DNA of 64,000 nt. It comes from Arcuatula senhousia (lineage: Eukaryota; Mollusca; Bivalvia; Mytilida; Mytilidae). How positions within the stretch are numbered: the stretch's first letter is position 1; each line of letters starts with the position of its first letter. The translations under genes were made by a program, and so were the position numbers. Of this stretch, positions 22,201 to 32,157 are shown piece by piece. Below the pieces are notes generated by a model that saw only the letters and a list, made by a program, of their open reading frames with translations, made no database searches and was not told the DNA's origin. The DNA is taken from NCBI GenBank assembly GCA_963971305.1, contig OZ020307.1, positions 11,855,501 through 11,919,500 of the forward strand, in the 5' to 3' direction.

Positions 22201-24341
22201 GTTAGATTCAACATCTGAGGATTTGGGTGATATATCCTGGTCTTTGGTTGACTCAAGAGATTTTCCGTGACCGGTAACCTCAGAGGAGGAGCAATCAACA
22301 TTTGCAGAATCTCTGGGTACCAATGTCTCCTCGGCCATTGGGGAGCAATAAGAATAATCTGACAATGGAATTGCCTCATATATTTTAGTATCTTGGGAAT
22401 CATGCATATCGGAGGAAAAACATATGCGAACATGTTCTCCCACGATATGGTCAGTGCATCCACTGCCAAGGCTGCTGGATGTGGAAACCAAGTACAAAAT
22501 ATCCCCAACTGTTTGTTCTCCCCCGAGGCAAACAAATCTATCAGAGGATTCCCCAAACGATTGAAAATTTGAAGAACCACTCCCCTGTTCAAAGTCCATT
22601 CCGTTTGTCGAATCCGTATCCGACTCAACTGGTCTGCTAAAACGTTTTTCTTGCCCACAATATGAGCTGCTTTTAGAAAAATTTTGTTCTGAATCGCCAA
22701 TTGCCAAAGTTCCCATGTTAACATGCATAGTTTGGGAGATTTTGTGCCCCCCTGACGATTTATGTACTGTACGACACTCGTATTGTCGCTCCTTACTAGA
22801 ACATTTTTGCCCTTCAATAATTTGACAAAATTTTGAATGGTCAAGAAAACTGCTTTCATTTCGAGACAATTGATGTGCCAACTCTTTTGTTGAACATTCC
22901 AAGTCCCCTGATAGATCTGACTGCCAACATAACCCCCAAAACCGCTTTTGGAAGCATCGGTTGTGACTGTAACTGTTGTCAGAGGAGACACTAAAGATCG
23001 GCCTTTCTGCGTGTTGGCTGAATTTGTCCACCACAAAAGATGGGATTTCAGATGTTGAGTAAATGGTACTTTTTGTGTCAAATCTTTGCATATTGGATGC
23101 CAAAAACTCAACAAATGCAACTGAATTGGTCTCATGTGAAGACGTGCATATGGAATAAGTTCTATGCATGAAGCCATCATGCCCAGAACACGCAGAAAAT
23201 CCAAGGCTATAGTGTTTCCTGTACACATTTCCTGAATCAAAAATTGTAACTTTTGTTCTCTCTCCAAAGTTGGAAAAACCAAACCTTGATCGAAATGAAA
23301 CAGACCTCCCAAATATGTTACTCTCTGACAAGGAATCAGACTGGATTTTTCCTTGTTCACAATGAACCCCAGTGAAACTAACAGATTCAGGCATTTCTCT
23401 CGATCCTGATAAAGCAAACTCTTGTCTTGATTCACGATTAACCAGTCGTCGAGATAAATTAACAGTCGAATGTTTTGAGCTCTGAGATATGCTGCTACGA
23501 CTGCACATATCTTTGTGAATACCCGTGGTGCACAGGTTGGTCCGAAGCACATCGCTTTCCACTGGTAACATTTGTTTTGAAAACAAAATCTCATGAATTT
23601 CCGATGGTTTTGAAATATCGGAATGTGTAAGTACGCGTCTGTCAGGTCGAGAGAAATTGCCCAATCGTTTGGTTTCACTAGGTTTATGACTTTGGACATC
23701 GTGTCCATCTTGAAGTGAATTTTCTTTAGATGGTTGTTTAATGGTTTCAGATTTGTGACCATTCTTAGTTTGCCATTCTTTTTGGGAACCAGAAATAATG
23801 TACTGTAGAAACCTTGACGGTTCTGAGGATATGGTATTACTTCTATTACATCTTTTGTTAGCAAAGAATTTATTTCTTCTATAAAAACTTCTGAATTTAG
23901 TTTGGATACCCTCGTTTGTTTTATCCCCGAATACAAAGGTTTCTGGATAAATTCCAACTTGTAACCCTCCTTTATAATGGACAGAACCCACTGATCGGAG
24001 GTTATTTGTTTCCAACTTTGAAGAAAGTATGTTAAACGTCCCCCCACTGGTATCTGCGGATACATAAGGAGACTTACTTGATTGTCAACTGCTATTCTTC
24101 TTTGGGATCCGAAAAGAACCCCAAGAAGACTGGGAACTGCTGCCTTTAGCTGCTGGTTTCCCCTGTGGTTTCTTAAATCCATCTCTCTGTGGAAATCTAT
24201 CTCTTTGAGACTGTTGATCACTCTTCCTGTTGTAAGAGAAATCATGCGACCTATTGTTATTGTTCTTAGCATCTTTATTTGTGCCTTGATTATCATACCT
24301 TGGGACCTTATTCGTGGTATTACCCGAATTTCTAGTGTCAT
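22029..24341 (-). CDS. DIRS reverse transcriptase/RNase H ORF
   Basis: A 770-codon ORF. RT motifs in order: TLFLVPKKNGKLRMVTNLKP (about 181-200), SLDLTDAYLHIPI (about 230), CFGPTCAPRVFTK, and the catalytic YLDDWLI (Asp at 298-299). RNase H follows, with TDASKSGFGGY, the LEMKA glutamate and RSDNTSVVQYINRQGG. It ends near 22029, within the recombinase frame. Relative to gag the frame is +1, and the first 257 bp overlap gag. The ATG at 24341 is therefore probably not the real start; frameshifting or internal initiation is possible. No stop interrupts the domains. Confidence 0.92.
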   Translation of the reverse strand: MTLEIRVIPRIRSQGMIIKAQIKMLRTITIGRMISLTTGRVINSLKEIDFHREMDLRNHRGNQQLKAAVPSLLGVLFGSQRRIAVDNQVSLLMYPQIPVGGRLTYFLQSWKQITSDQWVLSIIKEGYKLEFIQKPLYSGIKQTRVSKLNSEVFIEEINSLLTKDVIEVIPYPQNRQGFYSTLFLVPKKNGKLRMVTNLKPLNNHLKKIHFKMDTMSKVINLVKPNDWAISLDLTDAYLHIPIFQNHRKFMRFCFQNKCYQWKAMCFGPTCAPRVFTKICAVVAAYLRAQNIRLLIYLDDWLIVNQDKSLLYQDREKCLNLLVSLGFIVNKEKSSLIPCQRVTYLGGLFHFDQGLVFPTLEREQKLQFLIQEMCTGNTIALDFLRVLGMMASCIELIPYARLHMRPIQLHLLSFWHPICKDLTQKVPFTQHLKSHLLWWTNSANTQKGRSLVSPLTTVTVTTDASKSGFGGYVGSQIYQGTWNVQQKSWHINCLEMKAVFLTIQNFVKLLKGKNVLVRSDNTSVVQYINRQGGTKSPKLCMLTWELWQLAIQNKIFLKAAHIVGKKNVLADQLSRIRIRQTEWTLNRGVVLQIFNRLGNPLIDLFASGENKQLGIFCTWFPHPAALAVDALTISWENMFAYVFPPICMIPKILKYMRQFHCQIILIAPQWPRRHWYPEILQMLIAPPLRLPVTENLLSQPKTRIYHPNPQMLNLTAWLLSTEISNQKDFQSQLEICSKLHGERAHKETILRNSKSTIAGVLNNRLIPIVPL

Positions 24342-25785
24342 TGTCCCATTTTCTCTTTCTAGAGAATTCTGGTAAGAGATCAGTGAGCTGATCTTTCTGC
24401 TCCTTCCTTTTCTCTAACACAGTCTCTAACGACTTTCCAAAAACACCTTCCTCAGTAAGAGGTAAATACTGACATTTAGTAATTATATCAGAAATGTTTA
24501 CAAGCCCAGAGTCTTGGGCAGCACATCTACGACGCATAAGATGAAAGAATGCCCCAGATCTACCTGCTTGATCGAGAGTTTTGGTAGACATAGCAAACAA
24601 ATCTTTAATGTTTTCTAATAAAACATCCTTGTCAAAATTACCACTTTAAACGCATTGAGCTAAAGAGCCCAAAGCTTGTTGTAAATATAGCACTGATATA
24701 ATGTTCATTCTCGCGCTTAACTGACCTTGAAAACCAAGTTTCTCTATTTGTTTCAAAGGTTGAGAATGTAACAGTCTTTTCTCATTCCAGGACTTAACAG
24801 CTTTAAGACCATGAGTTTGCCTTAACATAAGTTCCAGAATGTCATCAAGATTTGGAACTTGTAAATAGCTAACCGCATTATCATTAATAGGAAAACAAGC
24901 CTTATACTCTTCCCTATATGCAGAAATTCTGTCAGGATTCTTACTACGCCAAGAATTATTAAGAATGTCAATTTGTGCTTGGTCAAGAATTAAACCGGCC
25001 CTAGCTTGTTGTTTGACAATATCTTCTTTGAAAATATTTGACAAAACATCCACACTTTTAGTTGATTGTTTGTCAACCTGACATGTATTATTGTCATTAT
25101 TATCTGGTTTAGAATTAATACTGTCTGACTTATCAGATGAAACCTGATTTGCTTAAGCATTATGGACTACATGTTTGACAAATCGTTCTGATTTACGATT
25201 ATTTGTATGAGTGTGTTCCTCAGATAGCCTATCTACTGAGTTAGAATCACTTTCGGGGTCAGAGCGAATATCATTATTATATTCAAATTGCTCCCTTTCC
25301 TCTCTAGAAACACCAATAGACATTTCTGACCTGGCGTCAAAATCAGTGTTTGTCGAAACTCTATGAGGCCCTAAGTCCTCATGTAAATTTGGCTCTAAAG
25401 GAAGTATCTGTCTATAGGTTCCTGATGAACCACTACTTCTATTTTCAATGGGTCTATGCTCCCCAGATGGGACATTATCCACAACATCAGAGTTAGATCT
25501 GGGCAAAACCCTATTCTGACTCTCTTGAAATAATTGAAAAAGTTTGTCTAACTTACTGTTTACGTTCTCTTCTAAATTTTTAAATCTGTCATCTACCTCA
25601 GCTTGAAAGGCCTTAGAAGACGTACGTTTTTTCTTAGTTGTCGTCTTTCTTACCCCGCTCGTTCTAGACGTGGGAGTAACAACATCTTTGACAGTATTTA
25701 CTGTCGTTTTCTCATTCTCGACATTTTGAGTACGTGGCAATGGCGCCGGTTCAAAATCTGGGTCGTTAGAATCAGAATCTTCCAT
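24085..25785 (-). pseudogene. DIRS gag-like ORF with two in-frame stops
   Basis: One frame runs from ATG at 25785 to the stop at 24085, broken only by TAA at 25155-25153 and TAA at 24648-24646. The N-terminal third is acidic and Ser/Asn-rich (MEDSDSNDPDFEPAPLP) with a basic KKKRTSSK patch. The middle is helical (WRSKNPDRISAYREEYKACF). The C-terminus is rich in Asn, Arg, Gln and Ser, a probable nucleic-acid-binding tail. The position before RT and the composition are those of a DIRS gag protein, but I see no Cys-His knuckle. Either two point mutations have inactivated this copy, or the stops are bypassed. Confidence 0.8.
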
Positions 25786-25893
25786 TATAGAAAATTATAG
25801 AAATACGAGAGTGTTTATCTAAAAATTAAAACGTAACACTCAAGAAAACTGTATAGCAAAACTTAAAGTCGATGGACGTCCGACTAGTAGCCG

Positions 25894-26078
25894 TAAAATT
25901 TTAAAAGTGATTACTTACCTGTATTCATACAGGTAGCTTGTTATGGAGATGTACATCACGTGATGTTTAAATCTTAATCATCTCCGTGTTTACGGTGGAC
26001 GTACTAATACGTGAAATCTTATATTCAATATTATTAATAGTAACATTGTAAGTATATTTAACCGAGTTAAAATAAAAT
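25894..26078 (-). repeat. DIRS 5' inverted terminal repeat
   Basis: Reverse complement of 20558-20746 with a small indel near the outer end. It should hold the promoter of the element. Ends ..AATAAAAT at 26078, immediately followed by host intron CTAGG. Confidence 0.9.
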
Positions 26079-26135
26079 CTAGGAATTATTTAATCATGGC
26101 CTTAGTTCACAAATTGTAATTGATTATGTACTTAC

Positions 26136-26155
26136 CAAAATGGGGCAACAATTCC
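26136..26155 (-). CDS. ECI1: ECI1 20-nt microexon
   Basis: On the - strand, tttatag|GG (AG at 26157-26156) and TTTTG|gtaagt (GT at 26135-26134) bound 20 nt encoding GIVAPF plus two bases of Trp. This matches GIIAPFW directly after the catalytic NETQL in vertebrate ECI1. An in-frame TAG lies just before the exon, so it cannot extend upstream. Phases fit both neighbours: LNETLL ends phase 0 at 27663, and 19652 supplies the last G of Trp. Confidence 0.9.
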
Positions 26156-26254
26156 CTATAAATAGAAATAAAAACATCATTTTCAATAGTTTCTCTTTGA
26201 CAAACTAACGAACCATGTGCCAAGATGGTGCTGTATAACTAGAATACTGACAAA

Positions 26255-26985
26255 GTCAGAAAGGGCCCCGCAGCAAAAATCTAAGTGTTTTCAAAATCAT
26301 ACAAACTTTGATTATAACGACTAAGGCATGTTCCATGGAATGTGTATGAAACTTCAGAGCTGTATTGTTAATAGCATTTGAGTTTTATTGTTGAAAAATT
26401 CCGATCTCAAAATCTGTGATTTTCCATCAAAAATGAAGTTCTTTCCAAAAATATTTAACAGAGTTGCATCAAATTTTAATATGCAAATCATGACATGCTA
26501 CTCAGCAACTGTACAAAGTTTCAGAACTGTATTGTTAATAGTTTTTGAGTTTTAGTGTTCACAAAGTCCAATTCTCAAAATCTGTGATTTTCGATAAAAA
26601 ATAAAGTTTTGTCAAAAACAATTAACAGATTTGCACGAAATTTTAATATGCAAATTATGACATGCTACTTAGCAACAGTACAAAGTTTCAGAACTGTATT
26701 GTTAATAGTTTTTGAGTTTAAGTGTTCACATAGTCCAATTCTCAAAATCTGTAATTTTCGATGAAAAATGAAGGTTTTTTTTCCAAAAATATTTCACATT
26801 TTTGCATGAAATTTTAATATGCAAATTATGACATGCTATTAAGTAGCTGTACAAAATTTCAGAACTGTGTTGTTTATAGTTTTTGAGTTTTATTGTTCAC
26901 AAGAATTGTTGACGGACTGACAGACAGACAGACGGACAAAGTGAAAACTATAGGGCGTCCGCATCTTTGATGCGGGGGCCCTAAT
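26255..26985 (+). mobile_element. Family D element (ECI1 intron)
   Basis: Starts GACAAAGTCAGAAAGGGCCCC. Four units of about 167-171 bp follow, each with CAGAACTGTATTGTTAATAG (about 26355, 26522, 26689, 26860) and TTAATATGCAAATTATGACATG. Then comes GACGGACTGACAGACAGACAGACGG, and the end is a hairpin (CCGCATC, TTT, GATGCGG within AGGGCG..GGGCCCT) plus AATAAA. Same overall plan as the pearl-like element at 5886. Confidence 0.6.
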
Positions 26986-27662
26986 AAAATTCAACAAATC
27001 TTTGGTCTGATTCTTAATAAGATATATACATGTATAACAATATAAACTATGCAGAGTTGTTGATATGTGAACTTTAAAAATTATTGGCTGTATTCAATTG
27101 TGGATTCCATTACCCTTAATATATGTAAGTTGTATTACATCTTGATATCTTCTATTCAATATTCAAACCCTGCATAAGTAAGATCAAGTAAGTTACCCAA
27201 AACACAAAAACTACTTTTCCTGAAGCATTTTTATATACTAAGTTTGATGATCCTACCCAAGCTGATCCAACCAAGCATAGCTGTGGAGCAATGAAAACTT
27301 GAATGTGGAGGTTTATGTAAATGTATATTAGGACTATGCCCCCCCCCCCAAAAAAAGACAGATCAAATCAAAAAGACTGAATGTTTGCATTTCAATAGTC
27401 CCTTTTTGACATTTATTGAAACTGAACATCCTTGGGCAATTAAATGACAAACCATAAGACATAAAAGTGTGAAAGCTGTTTTTTATGTATACTACAAAAC
27501 AGGACAAAAACTAACAGCTGAAGATATCGCTGACTAGACAGTAATCAATGGTGAAATATCAAAACCAGCCGCTTAGGTCCCGAAAAAAAGGTTAAAGATT
27601 TATGGGGGTGTATGTTGTACATCTTGTTGTCTATGTATTTGGGTTTGAATCAAATGTCTTAC
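26986..27662. other. ECI1 intron, no recognised element
   Basis: AT-rich with a C9-A6 run at 27341-27355. No exon or repeat family identified. Confidence 0.4.
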
Positions 27663-27758
27663 CAGTAAGGTCTCATTAAGACCAATTGTGTAATTTGGTG
27701 CCATTATTCTGTAATCACAGGAACAAGCCATTAAGCACCCACCGGCAGGACTGTGACC
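27663..27758 (-). CDS. ECI1: ECI1 active-site exon
   Basis: A 96-bp, phase 0-0 exon (acceptor ttgttgtag, donor CTG|gtaaga) reading GHSPAGGCLMACSCDYRIM, then YTIGLNETLL. PAGG is the substrate-binding loop. The glutamate of NET corresponds to Glu165 of rat ECI1, the base that shuttles the proton between C2 and C4. Both are conserved. It was missed as an ORF because both ends are spliced. Confidence 0.93.
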
Positions 27759-28279
27759 CTACAACAATATATATGTTCAAAAATGTAAAAGGTTAATATT
27801 TTTTATTCATAGTAAAAACCAAACTAATATTAACTTCAATTACTTTGAATACCAGTTTTCTTTTCTTGATCAACAAAGAGGTCATAAACTTGAAACTACA
27901 CCCCTGTTTAGATCACCTGGTCCGTAGGTCCATGTGAGCTATTGTCATCACTTAGCATCAGTCGTCGTCTGTCCCCATCTGTTTACAATTTTTAAAAAAT
28001 GTTCTTATCTGAAACTACTTAACAGAATTTAATGAAACTTTGTATGACTGATCCTTAGGGTGTCCTGCACAAAAGTTGTGTTTTGATTTTCCAGCTGTCA
28101 AAAAACATGGCCGCTGTTACTAAAAATAGACAAGGGGGGTCAGACTACTGTTTTTGGCTTGCAAATCAAAAAGTATCAGAGATAAACAAAATCTGATACA
28201 AAATTCCTTCTTCAGCACCAAAAGCTTTTCAAAAATCTCCATTGGGTCCAGATGATAAAGGGATTAAGGCCTTTTTTAG

Positions 28280-29562
28280 GTAAACAAGAGTTGACACTAA
28301 AGTATGTCTCGCCTGTCGGCACCATCACAAAACTCATTGAAAGTCTAGCTGGGCCTTCAGAAAAGTTAAAGTCAAGGTCATGTGACAGGTGACTGAATTC
28401 CATTTAACCATCACAAAAATGTCTGAAGTGTGTTCTAGATACCATTGTTATTGAGAAACAATGAAAAAAGACCAACATTCACGAAGTCATTCAACCATGA
28501 AAATGGGGTCAAAGTCACATTACATGGTGACTTCAGTTGTGTGTACCATAATCCCCAAATATCAGATGCCTAGCTATAATATTATACTTTTCACTTAACT
28601 CATTTTCCACTCAAAAATCATGTAAGTTAACAAAGTCACTAAACCGTGAAAATGGGGTCATGGTCACACAAGATGGTGTCAGTTGTGTAGAACAAAACCC
28701 CAAATATCTGTATACAAATATCAGAAGCCTAGCTATTATACCTTTAACTACATTTATTTTCCACAAAAGTTTTAATTGTTCCAAAAATCATCCAAGTCCG
28801 AGTCACTGAACCATGAAAATTGTGTCAAGGTCACAGGACATGGTTTCAGTTGCTTAGACCATAACTTCAGGTGTCTGTATACCAGATATCAGATGCCTAG
28901 CTATTATACTTTTCACTTACTAGTAATTCATTTTCCACAAAAGTCTAACAAAGAGATTTTTTGGCCCCAAAAATCATCTAAGTCCACAGAGTCACTGAAC
29001 CATGAAAATGTGGTCAGGGTCAAATGGCATGGTACCAGTTGCGTAGACCATGACCCCATCTGTCTGTATACAAAATATCAGATGCATAGCTATTATACTT
29101 TTCTTGGAATTCATTTTCCACAAAAGTCTTACAAAAAAGTTTGCGCCGCCGCCGGAAAGTAATACCTTATACCCCTTTCACACTATGCTAAATAAATCCG
29201 GATTCGACCCGGGTTAATTCACCCGGATTAGATTATCACAGTGTGAACGCTTTAATCCGGGTCGAACCCGGGTTAAAATTACCCCCTTTTTGAGGTGGAG
29301 TTATGTGAGGCGAACCCGGGTTAGTTGCCTCAGAATGTAATGTGAACGCAAAAGTGGAGTAGATCCAAGGTTGTTACCATCGCAACGCGTTACGTTTTAT
29401 GACGTCAACGGGAAAACCCCAAAGTGAACTGAATTATTTGTAGTGTGAATTGAGGTAACTAATCCAGATTAATTAATCCGGGTTCGCCTCAGTTAAGTTT
29501 TTGAAGTATGAACGGGGTATATGTCTTGCCTTCAGCGACCAAAGTCGCAGGCGACACAAAAA
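28280..29562 (+). mobile_element. Family A element A3, inserted in B6
   Basis: Begins AACAAGAGTTGACACTAAAG, TATGTCTCGCCTGTCGGC. Units of about 175 bp repeat AGATGCCTAGCTATTATAC and GTCACTGAACCATGAAAAT. It ends TTTGCGCCGCCGCCGGAAAG, then (after an insertion) TTCAGCGACCAAAGTCGCAGG and CGACACAAAAA. Opposite orientation to A1 and A2. Confidence 0.65.
29169..29522. mobile_element. MITE-like insertion inside A3
   Basis: TATACCCCTTTCACAC at the left and GTATGAACGGGGTATA at the right are inverted repeats (14 of 18 outer bases match). The interior repeats GAACCCGGGTTA / TAATCCGGGT. Comparison with A1 and A2 (TACTTTCCGG followed directly by the hairpin segment) shows that it interrupts A3 at a TA/TATA site. 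About 350 bp, no ORF. Confidence 0.65.
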
Positions 29563-30322
29563 TGGCACTTTTTGGCCAACAGAATGAAAAGTATTGCAGA
29601 CAGAGAAAAGCTGTTGCTTGCTTAAACCTAGCTTCAGCTTATTTACCTATACAAATTTCTCCATTGACCCAAGATGTCAGATGACCCCTTACAGAGGATA
29701 TGGCACTTTAAATGTCAAAAGTAGTGTTTTTTCATGTTTTTGACTTACAGAATGAAATCTATTGCAGATGGATAAAAGCTGTTGCTTGCTTAAACCTTCA
29801 GCTTATTGATTTTTACAAAAGTCTCCATAGGGTCCAAGATGTCAGATGACACCTAATCAGGGTTATGGCCCTTTAAAGGTATTTTTTTTCATGCCTTTGC
29901 CCTACAGAGTGAAAATAATTGCAGATAGATAGAGAAAAGCTGTTGCTTGTTTAAACTTTCAGCTCGCTGTACTTAAGTCTCCATTGGGGGTTGAGTGTCA
30001 GATGACCCCTTGTCACAAATAATGTTTTTTTTTTAATGTTTTTGCCTTATAGAAACTTTTGAAGATAGAGATGACTTGTTACTTGCTCATACCTTCAGCA
30101 CAAGTCTCTATTGGGTAAAATTGTCAGATGATCCCTTATAGAAGAATTCCTCATGACCTTAAGGACCAGGCGAGCGATTCAGGATAATATTTGTGTTAAA
30201 GTCCCTCATTAAGGATCATGGATGTAGAAGTCCATTTGGTCCATTTGTTTTTGTGGTTGTCTTTTAACAATTTTTTGTAAATGCTTAACTCTTAAAAGAT
30301 CAGAAATTTATTTAGTGATTAA

Positions 30323-30603
30323 GGGAGCAACCATTTGATTTTCATGGGGGGCTATGGAGATTTTCTTTTGCTTTTTTATTTTCGGAAAAAGCAGAGCCTG
30401 GATTTTTTTTGTGCGCTAGCACGCACAATTTTTATTTTATTTTTGAAGTTACTGTAGATTTTTCAGCCAAAAATACCATCCTGCACTTTTTTTAATTCAA
30501 AGCACTGTCCTGCCTTTTATTTCTGGATTTTTGCCATCCTGTCTTTTTATTTCAAATTTCACAATAGCCCCCCCCCCCCCCTAAAAATCAAATGGTCGCT
30601 CCC
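30323..30603. mobile_element. Palindromic MITE with GGGAGCRACCATTTGATTTT ends
   Basis: Left end GGGAGCAACCATTTGATTTT plus a G run; right end a C14 run then AAAATCAAATGGTCGCTCCC. TIRs of about 20-30 bp, 281 bp overall. An end fragment resembling it is at 39121-39215. Confidence 0.6.
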
Positions 30604-30808
30604 AAAGTACAAATTTACAATTTTGGAAAACCTTGTATTTTTGTCCTTCTTGACTTTGTCAGTATTATACTTGATCAAGAGTGTTCGTCATCTTAAAAAT
30701 TATTTCCACAGTCTATTGCTTAATCATACCTAATGATGACAATGAGCAAAAATTATCATCAAAAACCATCATTAAAAAATCAAGAAAGCATGCAGAAAAT
30801 TTTCTTAC

Positions 30809-30955
30809 ATTTATTGCTGCCACTGTTGCCATTGGTGATAGATACAACTGCAGCCACATATCTTGTAATGCCCTCCAAAACTGGACCAGTCTGTCTTCTT
30901 TGGGTTGGTACATTTCCATAATATCTAAGCCAGCAGAGAATATCTTGGGAACTTC
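30809..30955 (-). CDS. ECI1: ECI1 exon with the oxyanion-hole segment
   Basis: A 147-bp, phase 0-0 exon (acceptor atattttacag, donor AAT|gtaaga). It reads EVPKIFSAGLDIMEMYQPK, then QFWRALQDMWLQLYL and VAAIN. FSAGLD supplies a backbone NH of the crotonase-fold oxyanion hole. WRALQDMWLQLY aligns with human WKAVQELWLRLY. Confidence 0.93.
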
Positions 30956-32032
30956 CTGTAAAATATATGGTTATCAATTCTCATTTTAGAAGTATACATG
31001 AGAGCTTGTGAACTTCAATATACTGGTGTAGTGTCATTGACATTAAGCAACGAATATAACTTAAACTGGTGCTATGGCCATCCTAAACTTGCATCAACTG
31101 AGATGCAAGTCTTTGCTCTTTATTGAAGGCCTGAGGTGATCCCTATGACCTTTTGACAAATAGCAGCAATAAAAGTCCTGCTCCTTTGCATTGTTTTATT
31201 TCAATATTTACAACTTGGGTTCCACTAAAGTCAAAATCTAGGACATGTATTTCCTATGTAAATTTTAAAGAATTAAACAGAAAAATTAGAAACAATTTAT
31301 AACATATCGACTTCAAAAATGAATTTTTAGCTTTATTATCTAGTGCAAGCTAGTGATATTTTGTTAAAAATTTCATTTGAATTAACAAAATACTGATTTT
31401 TTTTTCGAAAAATTTCACAAAAGTCAAACGCACCCTAACTTGGACTAAGAATTTTTCAATTTTATCTAATTTAAATACATTTTTTTAACAAAATACATCT
31501 AGCTTGTACTAGATGTATAAGAAAGGAATCAATTGGAGTAATTTTTATAGAAAAAGCTGTTTTTTAAAATTTCCTGCCTAATTCTTTTCAAGATTGTTTG
31601 CATACACTTATCTTACATCTTTTTTTTTTCATGATGTAAAAGTTCAAGACAGGAAAACACTGGTTTATGACTTTAATAAAACTAGGAACAGCTTATGTTT
31701 AATCTTATATGGCAGTATATTTTATTGCACTCAAGTTATATATGTTATAAATGGAGGTAATTTTAAGTATACTTAAAGAGCTCCTGCATTTCATCATTTT
31801 GATGAGTTTATGATACATGTATTGAAAATTAAACTTGACATCAATTTTTGATGAATGTTTTACCATTACATCAAATATTTTCATAATTTATCTAAGTGCA
31901 TTACGGTATGCAAGCATGCCATAACTAATGAAAGCGACGACAAGGTTGTAAATATGGTTTTAAAGAAAATTTGATACTGGGACTAGTAATTTGTAATTCA
32001 AATTATATACATGTTCAATTATCTAGACCTAC
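30956..32032. other. ECI1 intron
   Basis: AT-rich intron without recognisable exons or full repeats. Confidence 0.5.
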
Positions 32033-32157
32033 TGAGGCTAAGATTACTCCTCTGCATTTATTTTGTTCTAAATCAACCAAATTTTGTCGGATTTCTTGTA
32101 AAAACTCTAAGTTCAAGCTGTTGACAGGAGGTCTTTTCATCTTCATAACAGCAACAC
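32033..32157 (-). CDS. ECI1: ECI1 exon (VAVMKMKRPPVNSL segment)
   Basis: A 125-bp exon, acceptor ctttatacag, donor TCA|gtaggt. It reads VAVMKMKRPPVNSLNLEFL, then CRGVILAS; human ECI1 has VAVMKFKNPPVNSLSLEFL and FRGVILTS. The first two bases complete the Gly codon split at 32757. NPPVN-type motifs bind the CoA moiety in this fold. Confidence 0.93.

Larger units (their letters stand above)
20531..26078 (-). mobile_element. Complete DIRS-type tyrosine-recombinase retrotransposon
   Basis: DIRS elements integrate a circular cDNA with a tyrosine recombinase, have no LTRs, and end in inverted repeats plus an internal complementary region. All parts are here. The 5' inverted repeat (on the - strand) is 26078-25894 and the 3' inverted repeat is 20746-20558, nearly identical except near the outer edge (CTCGG against CTCATTAGG). 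A 27-bp extension occupies 20557-20531. The internal region at 20803-20920 is complementary to both outer ends at once. Between them, in order, are gag, RT/RNase H and tyrosine recombinase. It is 5548 bp long, lies in sense in an ECI1 intron, and both ends share an AT dinucleotide with the target. Confidence 0.93.
27905..30183 (-). mobile_element. Family B element B6, split by A3
   Basis: Starts GATCACCTGGTCCGTAGGTCC, ATGTGAGCT (hairpin variant, 27912-27941), then CATCAGTCGTCGTCTGTCC and GGCCGCTGTTACTAAAAATAG. It is interrupted at about 28280-29560 and resumes with GGCACTTTTTGGCCAACAGAATGAAAAG. It ends GACCTTAAGGACCAGGCGAG, CGATTCAGG. No ORF of its own. Confidence 0.6.

Noticed and set aside
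22200..24015. Taking the whole 933-codon frame as the DIRS recombinase
   Set aside because: Only the last third has recombinase motifs. The rest is the RT/RNase H sequence read in another frame; kept as a finding instead.
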